A DNA stretch of 64,000 bases from Streptomyces fulvorobeus (lineage in GTDB: Bacteria; Actinomycetota; Actinomycetes; Streptomycetales; Streptomycetaceae): the NCBI RefSeq assembly GCF_013167895.1, contig NZ_BLWC01000001.1, positions 4,712,001 through 4,776,000 of the forward strand, read 5' to 3'. The notes beneath the pieces are model-generated. The model was not told the origin of the DNA and searched no databases. It worked only from the letters and a program-made list of their open reading frames with translations. Made by a program: the position numbers and the translations under genes. Of the stretch, positions 26,224 through 34,852 are shown in pieces (the first letter of the stretch is position 1; each line of letters starts with the position of its first letter).

Positions 26224-27474
26224 ATGGAGCAGTACGAGCCCGAGCACCTCTCTCCCGCCCGGCTGGCGGCCATGAGGCGAAGCCTGACCACGGGCAGGGG
26301 TGCCCTCACCCGCCGTTCGATGCTGCGCGCCTCGGGCATGGGCGCCCTCGCGCTCGGCGGCCTGGGCGCGCTCAGTGCCTGCGGCATCCCGCCCGCGAAG
26401 CGCGAGGGCGATGCGGCAGCCGCCTTTGACGACCACTCGGCCAGGGAGAAGCGGCTCAGCTTCTCCAACTGGACCGAGTACATGGACGTCAGCGAGGACG
26501 AGAAGGGCCGTCCGACCCTGGAGGCGTTCACGGAACGCACCGGGATCGAGGTCAGGTACACCGAGGACATCAACGACAACGTCGAGTTCTTCGGCAAGAT
26601 CAAACCGCAGCTCGCGGCCGGCCAGAACACCGGACGCGACCTCATATGCGTCACCGACTGGCTGGCCGCCCGCATGATCCGGCTCGGCTGGGCGCAGAAG
26701 CTCGACCCGGCGAACCTGCCGCACGCCTTCGCCAACCTCTCGTCCCAGTTCCGCACCCCCGACTGGGACCCGGGCCGCGCGTACTCGTACCCCTGGACCG
26801 GCATCTCCACCGTCATCGCCTACAACTCCAAGGCGACCGGAGGCCGCAAGGTCGACTCCGTCACGCAGCTGCTCGACGACCCCGGGCTGAAGGGGCGGGT
26901 GGCCTTCCTCTCCGAGATGCGCGACTCCGTCGGTATGACCCTGCTCGACATGGGCAAGACCCCGGAGTCGTTCGGCGACGCCGACTTCGACGCCGCGATC
27001 GGCCGCCTCCAGAAGGGCGTCGACAAGAAGCAGATCCGCCGCTTCACCGGCAACGACTACACCGCCGACCTGAGCAAGGGCGACCTCGCCGCCTGTCTCG
27101 GCTGGGCCGGCGACATCATCCAGCTCCAGGCCGACAACCCGGACATCAAGTTCGCGATCCCCGCCGCCGGTTACCTCACCTCCAGCGACAACCTGCTCGT
27201 CCCCGCGAAGGCGCGGCACAAGACGAACGCCGAGAAGCTCATCGACTACTACTACGAGCCGCCGGTCGCCGCCCAGCTCGCCGCGTACATCAACTACGTG
27301 TGCCCGGTCGACGGCGTCCGCGAGGAGCTCGCCAGGATCGACGAGTCGATGGCCGACAACACGCTGATCCTCCCGGACAAGGAGATGGCGGCGAAGTCCC
27401 ACCCCTTCCGCTCGCTCAGCTCCAAGGAGGAGACGGCGTACGAGGAGAAGTTCGCCAGGCTCATCGGCGCCTGA
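26224..27474 (+). CDS. potD: Polyamine (spermidine/putrescine-type) ABC transporter substrate-binding lipoprotein
   Basis: The 416-residue protein has a twin-arginine signal (TRRSMLRASGMG, Arg 30-31) ending in a lipobox LSAC with Cys 53, so it is probably a Tat-exported lipoprotein. The mature part fits PotD/PotF: LSFSNWTEYMDVSEDEKGRP near the start, RDLICVTDWLAARMIRLGW, YSYPWTGISTVIAYN and the C-terminal YYYEPPVAAQLAAYINYVCP. Putrescine or spermidine is the likely ligand, supported by the enzymes around it. The ATG at 26224 follows AAAGGGCAAC, a weak site. Confidence 0.88.
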   Translation: MEQYEPEHLSPARLAAMRRSLTTGRGALTRRSMLRASGMGALALGGLGALSACGIPPAKREGDAAAAFDDHSAREKRLSFSNWTEYMDVSEDEKGRPTLEAFTERTGIEVRYTEDINDNVEFFGKIKPQLAAGQNTGRDLICVTDWLAARMIRLGWAQKLDPANLPHAFANLSSQFRTPDWDPGRAYSYPWTGISTVIAYNSKATGGRKVDSVTQLLDDPGLKGRVAFLSEMRDSVGMTLLDMGKTPESFGDADFDAAIGRLQKGVDKKQIRRFTGNDYTADLSKGDLAACLGWAGDIIQLQADNPDIKFAIPAAGYLTSSDNLLVPAKARHKTNAEKLIDYYYEPPVAAQLAAYINYVCPVDGVREELARIDESMADNTLILPDKEMAAKSHPFRSLSSKEETAYEEKFARLIGA

Positions 27475-27529
27475 GCACACCGGACCTTCCCTTCCCTCAC
27501 CCGCCCTTCCACCACCGGGACCGCGACCC

Positions 27530-28699
27530 ATGACTCAGCAGCAGACAACCGGCGGCGACGTCCGCCTCACCGGGATCAGCAAGACGTACGGCTCCTTCAC
27601 CGCCGTACACCCGCTCGATCTGACCGTCCCGCAGGGTTCGTTCTTCGCGCTGCTCGGGGCGTCCGGCTGTGGCAAGACCACCACGCTCCGCATCATCGCG
27701 GGCCTGGAGGAGGCCACGACCGGCACGGTCTCGCTCGGCGGCAAGGACATCACCGGCCTGCCCGCGTACAAACGGCCCGTCAACACCGTCTTCCAGAGCT
27801 ACGCGCTCTTCCCCCACCTGGACATCACCGAGAACATCGCCTTCGGTCTGCGCCGGCGCGGCGTCAAGTCGGTCAGGAAGCAGGTCGGCGACATGCTGGA
27901 GCTCGTCCAGCTCGGCGACTTCGCCCGGCGCAAGCCGCACCAGCTCTCCGGTGGCCAGCAGCAGCGCGTCGCCGTCGCCCGCGCCCTCATCAACCACCCG
28001 CAGGTGCTGCTCCTGGACGAGCCGCTCGGCGCCCTCGACCTCAAACTGCGCCGCCGGATGCAGCTGGAGCTCAAGCGCATCCAGACCGAGGTCGGCATCA
28101 CCTTCGTGCACGTCACGCACGACCAGGAGGAGGCCATGACCATGGCCGACACCGTCGCCGTGATGAACGGGGGACGCGTCGAACAGCTCGGCGCGCCCGC
28201 AGATCTGTACGAGAACCCGAAGACCACGTTCGTCGCCAACTTCCTCGGCACCTCCAACCTCATCGAGGGCGAGATCGCCGGGTGCGGCACGGACATCGTC
28301 GTATCGGCGGGCGGCGGAAAGCTCCGGCTGCCCGGTGACCGGTGCTCCGCCCCGGCCGTGACCGGAGGCAGGGTGCTCCTGGGCATACGCCCCGAGAAGA
28401 TCTCCCTGGCGCACGCCGACGCCGCCGGGCGGATCGCCGAAGGCCGAAACCGGGTCACCGGCCGGATCGTCGACTCCAGCTTCATCGGCGTCTCGACGCA
28501 GTACGTCGTGGAGAGCCCGGCGGGCAGGGAGCTCCAGGTGTACGAGCAGAACATCGAGCGTGACGCGCGGCTGGTGCCGGGCGCCGAAGTGGTCCTGCAC
28601 TGGAACCCGGCGCACACCTTCGGCCTGGACGCCTCCCAGTCCAAGCTCGCGGGGACGATGGGCGACGCGGGTGTGGAGACGGTGGAGGACGTCTCGTGA
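27530..28699 (+). CDS. potA: Polyamine ABC transporter ATP-binding protein
   Basis: The 389-residue ATPase has Walker A GASGCGKTT, Q-loop VFQSYALFPH, signature LSGGQQQR, Walker B LLLDEPLGALD and switch VTHDQEEAM. A C-terminal TOBE domain follows (from about residue 260, with GIRPEKISL), as in PotA/MalK-type importers. It follows potD by 55 bases, and its TGA overlaps the start of potB (GTGA), so the proteins are made in step. Confidence 0.92.
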   Translation: MTQQQTTGGDVRLTGISKTYGSFTAVHPLDLTVPQGSFFALLGASGCGKTTTLRIIAGLEEATTGTVSLGGKDITGLPAYKRPVNTVFQSYALFPHLDITENIAFGLRRRGVKSVRKQVGDMLELVQLGDFARRKPHQLSGGQQQRVAVARALINHPQVLLLDEPLGALDLKLRRRMQLELKRIQTEVGITFVHVTHDQEEAMTMADTVAVMNGGRVEQLGAPADLYENPKTTFVANFLGTSNLIEGEIAGCGTDIVVSAGGGKLRLPGDRCSAPAVTGGRVLLGIRPEKISLAHADAAGRIAEGRNRVTGRIVDSSFIGVSTQYVVESPAGRELQVYEQNIERDARLVPGAEVVLHWNPAHTFGLDASQSKLAGTMGDAGVETVEDVS

Positions 28700-29628
28700 C
28701 CCTCACCGAAGCCCCGCCGACGCCCGCAGCCGAACCCGCCGGGCCGCCGGTCCGCAAGCCCTCCGCCCGCAGGCGGCTCGTCCCCTACTGGCTGCTGCTC
28801 CCCGGCATCCTGTGGCTGATCGTCTTCTTCGCGGTGCCGCTGGTCTACCAGGCGTCGACCTCCGTACAGACGGGCTCCCTGGAGCAGGGGTTCGAGGTCA
28901 CCTGGCACTTCCGGACGTACTGGGACGCGCTGAGGGACTACTACCCGCAGTTCGTCAGGTCGCTGCTGTACGCGGGTTCCGCGACCGTCCTGTGCCTGGT
29001 GCTCGGCTATCCGCTGGCGTACCTGATCGCGTTCAAGGCGGGCCGCTGGCGCAACCTGGTGCTGGTCCTGGTCATCGCCCCGTTCTTCACCAGCTTCCTG
29101 ATCCGTACGCTCGCCTGGAAGACGATCCTCGCGGACGGCGGCGCGGTCGTGGACCTGATGAACACGCTGCACGTCCTGGACGTCACCAGCTGGCTCGGCT
29201 GGACCGAGTCCAACCGGGTGCTCGCCACCCCGATGGCGGTCGTCTGCGGCCTGACGTACAACTTCCTGCCGTTCATGATCCTGCCGCTCTACACCTCGCT
29301 TGAGCGGATCGACGGCAGGCTGCACGAGGCGGCGGGCGACCTGTACGCCACCCCCGCCACGACCTTCCGCAAGGTGACGTTCCCGCTCTCGATGCCGGGC
29401 GTCGTCTCCGGCACGCTGCTCACGTTCATCCCCGCCAGCGGTGACTACGTCAACGCGGAACTGCTCGGCTCGACCGACACCAAGATGGTGGGCAGCGTCA
29501 TCCAGTCACAGTTCCTGCGGGTCCTGGACTATCCGACGGCCGCCGCGCTCTCGTTCATCCTCATGGCGATCGTCCTGCTGACGGTCACCTTCTACATCCG
29601 CCGCTCCGGGACGGAGGACCTGGTCTGA
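28696..29628 (+). CDS. potB: Polyamine ABC transporter permease
   Basis: The 310-residue protein has six predicted membrane segments, starting at about residue 33 with YWLLLPGILWLIVFFAVPLV. The EAA loop (LHEAAGDLYATPATTFRKVT) contacts the ATPase. This is the MetI-like domain order of PotB. The GTG at 28696 overlaps potA, and the stop overlaps the potC ATG by one base (TGATG). Confidence 0.9.
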   Translation: MTLTEAPPTPAAEPAGPPVRKPSARRRLVPYWLLLPGILWLIVFFAVPLVYQASTSVQTGSLEQGFEVTWHFRTYWDALRDYYPQFVRSLLYAGSATVLCLVLGYPLAYLIAFKAGRWRNLVLVLVIAPFFTSFLIRTLAWKTILADGGAVVDLMNTLHVLDVTSWLGWTESNRVLATPMAVVCGLTYNFLPFMILPLYTSLERIDGRLHEAAGDLYATPATTFRKVTFPLSMPGVVSGTLLTFIPASGDYVNAELLGSTDTKMVGSVIQSQFLRVLDYPTAAALSFILMAIVLLTVTFYIRRSGTEDLV

Positions 29629-30431
29629 TGCCCGCACTGCGCTGGATTCGCCGCAACCTGATCGTCATCGCCGGTCTGCTGACGCTCGCGTACATGATCG
29701 TGCCGAACGTCGTCGTGATGGTGTTCTCGTTCAACAAGCCCAACGGGCGGTTCAACTACGCCTGGCAGCAGTTCTCCCTGGACGCCTGGAAGGACCCCTG
29801 CGGGGTCGCAGACCTCTGCTCCTCGCTCTCGCTCTCGTTCCGGATCGCGGTCTGGGCGACGATCGGCGCGACCGTGCTCGGCACCATGATCGCCTTCGCG
29901 CTGGTCCGCTACCGCTTCCGGGCGCGTGGCGCGGTCAACTCGCTGATCTTCCTGCCGATGGCGATGCCCGAGGTGGTCATGGCCGCCTCGCTGCTCACGC
30001 TCTTCCTCAACATGGGCGCCGAGCTGGGCTACCGGACCGTTTTGATCGCCCACATCATGTTCTGCCTCAGCTTCGTGGTGACCGCGGTCAAGGCACGCGT
30101 GATGTCGATGGACCCGAAGCTGGAGGAGGCCGCCCGCGACCTGTACGCGGGGCCCGTGCAGACCTTCGTCCGGGTGACCCTGCCGATCGCGGCGCCGGGA
30201 ATCGCCGCGGGAGCGCTGCTCGCCTTCGCGCTCTCCTTCGACGACTTCATCATCACCAACTTCAACGCGGGCTCGACCGTGACCTTCCCCATGTTCGTCT
30301 GGGGTTCGGCACAGCGCGGCACGCCCGTGCAGATCAACGTCGTCGGCACGGCGATGTTCGTCATCGCCGTGACAGTGGTCCTCGTCGGCCAGCTCGTCGC
30401 GAACCGGCGGAAGAACAACGCGCGACCCTAG
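29628..30431 (+). CDS. potC: Polyamine ABC transporter permease
   Basis: The 267-residue protein has six predicted membrane segments and the EAA loop LEEAARDLYAGPVQTFVRVT followed by LPIAAPGIAAGALLAFALSF, DDFIITNF. The DDF motif is characteristic of PotC-type permeases. It starts by one-base overlap with potB and ends 25 bases before the FAD oxidase. Confidence 0.9.
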   Translation: MPALRWIRRNLIVIAGLLTLAYMIVPNVVVMVFSFNKPNGRFNYAWQQFSLDAWKDPCGVADLCSSLSLSFRIAVWATIGATVLGTMIAFALVRYRFRARGAVNSLIFLPMAMPEVVMAASLLTLFLNMGAELGYRTVLIAHIMFCLSFVVTAVKARVMSMDPKLEEAARDLYAGPVQTFVRVTLPIAAPGIAAGALLAFALSFDDFIITNFNAGSTVTFPMFVWGSAQRGTPVQINVVGTAMFVIAVTVVLVGQLVANRRKNNARP

Positions 30432-30456
30432 AGAGTTCCCGAAGGAGTTGGAAACC

Positions 30457-31872
30457 ATGGCCCCAGCCGCCATGCGTACTGCCGCACAGTCACTCGCCGG
30501 TGCCAAGCCGCTCGCCTACTGGCTGGACGACCCGGCGAAACCGGAGGCACTCCCCGCGCTCGTCGGGGAGGAGCGCTGCGACCTCCTCGTCATCGGCGGC
30601 GGATACAGCGGTCTGTGGACCGCGCTGATCGCCAAGGAACGGGACCCGGGGCGCGACGTCGTCCTGATCGAGGGGCGCGAGGCGGGCTGGGCCGCTTCGG
30701 GCCGCAACGGCGGATTCTGCGCCGCCTCCCTCACCCACGGCCTGCCCAACGGCGTGGAACGCTGGCCGGACGAGATCAGGAAGCTGGAGGAGCTGGGCGA
30801 ACGCAACCTCGACGCCATCGAGGACGCCGTCGCCCGCTACTCCATCGACTGCGAGTTCGAGCGCACCGGCGAGATCGACGTCGCCACCCAGCCGCACCAG
30901 CTCGAAGAGCTGCGTGCCTGGCACCGGGAGGCCACCGGACTCGGCTTCACCGGACTGGAGTTCCTGGACCGGGAAGCGGTGCGGGCGGAAGTCGACTCAC
31001 CGACCTTCCTGGGCGGACTCCTGGACCGCACAGGCGTCGCCATGCTCCACCCCGCCAAGCTCGCCTGGGGCCTGAAGCGGGCCTGCGTCGAACTCGGCGT
31101 CCGGGTGTACGAGCACACCCGCGGGCTCGGCCTCGTCAGGTCGGGCCCGGGCATGGCGGTCAGGACCCCGTACGGACGGGTCGTCGCCCGCAAGGTCGCA
31201 CTGGGGACGAACATCTTCCCCTCGCTGGTCAGGCGGGTGCGCCCGTACACCGTCCCGGTCTACGACTACGCGCTGATGACCGAGCCGCTGACCGGCGACC
31301 AGCTCGCGTCCGTCGGCTGGAGGAACCGGCGGGGACTGGGCGACAGCGCCAACCAGTTCCACTACTTCAGGCTCTCCGCCGACAACCGCGTCCTGTGGGG
31401 CGGATACGACGCCGTCTACCCGTACGGGGGCCGGCTGAGCGCCGAGCTCGACCAGCGGCCCGAGACCTTCCTCAAGCTCGCCGGCCAGTTCTTCACCTGC
31501 TTCCCGCAGCTGGCCGGGGTGCGCTTCAGCCACGCCTGGGGAGGGGCGATCGACACGTGCTCGCGCTTCTCCGCCTTCTTCGGTACGGCGCACCGGGGGC
31601 GGGTCGCCTACGCGGCCGGATTCACCGGGCTCGGGGTCGGCGCGACCCGGTTCGGGGCCGACGTGATGCTGGACCTGCTCTCCGGTGAGCGGACGGCCCG
31701 CACCGACCTGGAGATGGTCCGTTCCAAGCCCGTCCCCTTCCCGCCCGAGCCGCTCGCCTGGGCCGGCATCGAACTGACCAAGAGGTCGCTTGCCAGGGCC
31801 GACGACAACGGCGGCCACCGCAATCTCTGGCTGCGGGCGATGGACAAGGCGGGCCTCGGCTTCGACAGCTGA
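30457..31872 (+). CDS. FAD-dependent amine oxidoreductase (PuuB/DadA-like)
   Basis: The 471-residue DAO-fold protein has the dinucleotide-binding motif VIGGGYSGLWTALIAKE near residue 45 and a second FAD contact GREAGWAASGRNGGFCAASL. The SGRNGGF motif is common to gamma-glutamylputrescine oxidases and related enzymes. The C-terminal GFTGLGVGATRFGADVML closes the FAD site. The ATG at 30457 is 9 bases after AAGGAG; a TTG at 30448 is too close to that site. Placement after potDABC and the aldehyde dehydrogenase suggests oxidation of a polyamine or its gamma-glutamyl form to an aldehyde. Confidence 0.87.
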   Translation: MAPAAMRTAAQSLAGAKPLAYWLDDPAKPEALPALVGEERCDLLVIGGGYSGLWTALIAKERDPGRDVVLIEGREAGWAASGRNGGFCAASLTHGLPNGVERWPDEIRKLEELGERNLDAIEDAVARYSIDCEFERTGEIDVATQPHQLEELRAWHREATGLGFTGLEFLDREAVRAEVDSPTFLGGLLDRTGVAMLHPAKLAWGLKRACVELGVRVYEHTRGLGLVRSGPGMAVRTPYGRVVARKVALGTNIFPSLVRRVRPYTVPVYDYALMTEPLTGDQLASVGWRNRRGLGDSANQFHYFRLSADNRVLWGGYDAVYPYGGRLSAELDQRPETFLKLAGQFFTCFPQLAGVRFSHAWGGAIDTCSRFSAFFGTAHRGRVAYAAGFTGLGVGATRFGADVMLDLLSGERTARTDLEMVRSKPVPFPPEPLAWAGIELTKRSLARADDNGGHRNLWLRAMDKAGLGFDS

Positions 31873-32016
31873 CGCCGCAGCCCCGTGCCCGGACCCAGCC
31901 GGACGGCTCCGGGACGCCCACCGGCCCCGCCCTGCTGGGACTCGCGCCGCACGGGGCGGCGGGGGCGGCGCGGGCCTGTGACGGGGGCCGTACCGGCCGC
32001 CGCTCTGCCAGAGGTC

Positions 32017-32045
32017 TTGACAAGTTCATTGGTCTGGACCAAATT
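32017..32045 (+). promoter_or_regulatory. Chitinase promoter with a DasR-like operator
   Basis: A consensus -35 TTGACA (32017-32022) and a -10-like CAAATT (32040-32045) are spaced by 17 bases. Between and over the -10 lies TTGGTCTGGACCAA (32029-32042), with perfect 6-bp arms. It matches the dre box (consensus about TGGTCTAGACCA) of the GlcNAc-responsive repressor DasR that controls Streptomyces chitinase genes. Binding here would block RNA polymerase. Confidence 0.8.
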
Positions 32046-32087
32046 GTGGCCCGCCACCCCCCAATTTCTGCCCGCCCGGAGGCTGTT

Positions 32088-33917
32088 GTGGAACGTACGG
32101 GACCCCCCGCCCGATTGTCCGGACTCGTGGCCGCCCTCACGGCCGCACTGCTCGCCGCGGCCGGCCTGGTCGCGACCGCGCAGCCCGCCGGAGCCGCCGA
32201 CGCCGAACTCGCCCGCAACGGCGGCTTCGAGGCCGGCCTGAGCGGCTGGAGCTGCACCGCGGCCGGCGCCACCACCGTCAGCACACCGGTGCGCGGCGGC
32301 ACGGCCGCGCTGAAGGCCACCCCGGCGGGCAGCGACAACGCCAGATGCTCCCAGGCCGTCGCGGTCAGGCCCGGCTCCACGTACACCCTGAGTTCCTGGG
32401 TGCAGGGCGGCTACGTCTACCTGGGCGCGTCCGGCACCGGCACCACGGACGTCTCCACCTGGACGCAGTCGCCCGGTGCCTGGAAGCAGCTCACCACCAC
32501 GTTCACGACCGGCCCCGCCACCACCTCGGTGACCGTCTACACCCACGGCTGGTACGGCACTCCCGCGTACTACGCCGACGATGTCAGCGTCATAGGGCCG
32601 GGCGGCGACCCGGTCGTCCTCCCCGCCGTCCCCACCGGACTGAAGGCGGGCACGGCCACCGCCTCCTCCGTGCCGCTCACCTGGAACGCGGTCTCCGGGG
32701 CCACCGGCTACCACGTCCATCGCGGCGGTACCAAGGTCCTCACGGTCACCGGCGCCTCGGCCACCGTCACGGGCCTGACCGCCTCGACCGCGTACAGCTT
32801 CCAGGTCAGCGCGGTCAACGCCGCGGGCGAGTCCGCCAAGTCGGCCGCTGTCTCCGCGACCACCGCCGCGGGCGGCGGGGGCGGCGGGGGTGGCGGTGAC
32901 CTCCCGGCCCACGCCCTCGTCGGCTATCTGCACTCCAGCTTCGCCAACGGCTCGGGCTACACCCGGATGGCGGACGTGCCCGACTCCTGGGACGTCATCA
33001 ACCTCGCCTTCGGCGAGCCGACCTCCGTCACCTCAGGCGACATCCGCTTCTCGCTCTGCCCGGTCGCCGAGTGCCCGAACGTGGAATCCACGGCCGAGTT
33101 CAAGGCGGCCGTCAAGGCCAAGCAGGCCGCGGGCAAGAAGGTGCTCATCTCCATCGGCGGCCAGAACGGGCAGGTGCAGCTCGCGACCACGGCCGCCCGC
33201 GACACCTTCGTCTCCTCGGTGAGCAGGATCATCGACGAGTACGGGCTGAACGGCCTGGACATCGACTTCGAGGGCCACTCGCTCTCGCTGAACACGGGCG
33301 ACACCGACTTCCGCAGCCCGACCTCACCGGTGATCGTCAACCTGATCTCCGCGCTCAAGACCCTCAAGGCGAAGTACGGTGCCGGCTTCGTCCTCACCAT
33401 GGCCCCGGAGACCTTCTTCGTCCAGCTCGGCTACCAGTACTACGGCTCGGGGCCCTGGGGCGGGCAGGACCCGCGTGCCGGGGCCTACCTCCCGGTGATC
33501 CACGCCCTGCGCGACGACCTCACCCTGCTGCACGTCCAGGACTACAACTCCGGCTCGATCATGGGCCTGGACAACCAGTACCACTCGATGGGCGGCGCCG
33601 ACTTCCACATCGCCATGACCGACATGCTCCTGACGGGCTTCCCGGTGGCCGGTGACCGGACGAAGGTCTTCCCGGCGCTGCGCCCCGAGCAGGTCGCCAT
33701 CGGCCTGCCGGCCTCGACCCAGGCGGGCAACGGGCACACCTCGCCCGCGGAGGTCACCAAGGCGCTGAACTGCCTGACGAAGAAGACCGACTGCGGCGGC
33801 TACCAGACACACGGCACCTGGCCCGCACTGCGCGGGCTGATGACCTGGTCGATCAACTGGGACCGCTTCAACAGCTGGGAGTTCTCGAAGAACTTCGACG
33901 CCTACTTCGGCGGCTGA
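32088..33917 (+). CDS. Secreted chitinase, GH18 with carbohydrate-binding and fibronectin-III modules
   Basis: The 609-residue protein has a signal peptide (about 1-36, cleavage after PAGA). A CBM-like beta-sandwich follows (about 37-180: ELARNGGFEAGLSGWSC to TPAYYADDVSVIGP), then an FnIII domain (about 185-268), a poly-Gly linker and a GH18 catalytic domain. The active-site motif is LNGLDIDFEG, with the proton-donor Glu near residue 395. It would cut chitin outside the cell. I chose the GTG at 32088, 5 bases after GGAGG. The DasR-like site upstream predicts GlcNAc-responsive control. The 3' end overlaps the convergent PAP2 gene by 16 bases. Confidence 0.93.
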   Translation: MERTGPPARLSGLVAALTAALLAAAGLVATAQPAGAADAELARNGGFEAGLSGWSCTAAGATTVSTPVRGGTAALKATPAGSDNARCSQAVAVRPGSTYTLSSWVQGGYVYLGASGTGTTDVSTWTQSPGAWKQLTTTFTTGPATTSVTVYTHGWYGTPAYYADDVSVIGPGGDPVVLPAVPTGLKAGTATASSVPLTWNAVSGATGYHVHRGGTKVLTVTGASATVTGLTASTAYSFQVSAVNAAGESAKSAAVSATTAAGGGGGGGGGDLPAHALVGYLHSSFANGSGYTRMADVPDSWDVINLAFGEPTSVTSGDIRFSLCPVAECPNVESTAEFKAAVKAKQAAGKKVLISIGGQNGQVQLATTAARDTFVSSVSRIIDEYGLNGLDIDFEGHSLSLNTGDTDFRSPTSPVIVNLISALKTLKAKYGAGFVLTMAPETFFVQLGYQYYGSGPWGGQDPRAGAYLPVIHALRDDLTLLHVQDYNSGSIMGLDNQYHSMGGADFHIAMTDMLLTGFPVAGDRTKVFPALRPEQVAIGLPASTQAGNGHTSPAEVTKALNCLTKKTDCGGYQTHGTWPALRGLMTWSINWDRFNSWEFSKNFDAYFGG

Positions 33918-34705
33918 CGGCCGCCGAAGCGGATGAGCACCCACAGGGCCGCCAGCAGCACCCCGCTCAGGCACCAGCTGGCGACCACGTCGAGCGGCCA
34001 GTGGTAGCCGCGCAGTACCAGGCCGATGCTCGTCGCCGCCGTCAGCAGGACGGCGGTGGCGGGCATCGGCCATGAGCGCCTCAGGTACGGGACCAGGAGC
34101 ATGGCCGCCGCTCCGTACGCCACCGCGGAGGTGGCCGTGTGGCCGGACGGGTAGTAGCCGGTCGCTTCGGTCAGCGGGCCCTGGCGGTCGGTCCACAGCT
34201 TCAGCGGTACGACGAGCGCGGGCACGGCGGCCATCGCGAGGGCGGCGTACAGCGGCTCGCGGCGGTCGCCGCGCAGCAGGGCGAAGACGATCGCGCAGAC
34301 CAGTACCGGCACGGCGACCTCGATGTTGCCGAGGTCGGTGAAGAGCTCGGTGAGCGCCGCGGGCCCGCGGCCCGCCAGCGCGTGGCCGGCCCGTTCGTCG
34401 GGAGCGAGCAGGGGGCCGTCGGCCACGACCTGCCAGGTGATGAGCGCGAAGACCGCGAGCAGTGAGGCCACCGCGGTAAGAAGAGAAGCCGGTCGTCCAG
34501 GAACAGGGGGGATTGTTCCTGGACGACCGGCGGGATCGGTTCGCCGCGCGCCCCGGGGGGTGTGGGGCGGGCGGCCGTCCGACCGGTGAGGGGTTCCGGA
34601 GCCGGAGGCTCCGGGGGCGTGCGCCGGGGCACGACCCGGAAGGCGCCGGGGAAGCGCCGGACCGGGACCGCCCGTGGTCTCCCGCGAGCGGCGTGTTTCT
34701 CTCAT
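33902..34705 (-). CDS. PAP2-superfamily membrane phosphatase
   Basis: The C-terminal half holds the lipid-phosphatase motifs: KLWTDRQGP (motif 1), YYPSGHTATSAVAYG (motif 2) and LRGYHWPLDVVASW (motif 3, with catalytic His and Asp), among about six membrane helices starting with LLAVFALITWQVVA. Substrates may be phosphatidic acid, undecaprenyl diphosphate or similar. The start is unsure: I use ATG 34705 (267 residues), but the first roughly 60 residues are Pro/Arg-rich and contain a large hairpin (34488-34531). A GTG just downstream of the hairpin is a real alternative. Confidence 0.75.
   Translation of the reverse strand: MRETRRSRETTGGPGPALPRRLPGRAPAHAPGASGSGTPHRSDGRPPHTPRGARRTDPAGRPGTIPPVPGRPASLLTAVASLLAVFALITWQVVADGPLLAPDERAGHALAGRGPAALTELFTDLGNIEVAVPVLVCAIVFALLRGDRREPLYAALAMAAVPALVVPLKLWTDRQGPLTEATGYYPSGHTATSAVAYGAAAMLLVPYLRRSWPMPATAVLLTAATSIGLVLRGYHWPLDVVASWCLSGVLLAALWVLIRFGGRQPPK
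34488..34531 (-). repeat. 18-bp perfect inverted repeat near the 5' end of the PAP2 gene
   Basis: Positions 34488-34505 pair with 34514-34531 around an 8-base loop. On the minus strand the hairpin is followed by a pyrimidine-rich CTTCTCTTCTT, as in an intrinsic terminator. It lies inside the assigned PAP2 frame, suggesting an attenuator or a wrong start codon. Confidence 0.8.
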
Positions 34706-34852
34706 CTGCCGAAACCGTACGTCAGCCGGAGGGGGACCGACAGCCGGAAACGCATCCCGCCATCGGCCCCCCACACGTTCTTCACAGGCCCACACCGGGT
34801 GTGGTCCGAACCCGCGCATCCGTCATCCGGCGTCCGGCGGAACGCGCGCGGA

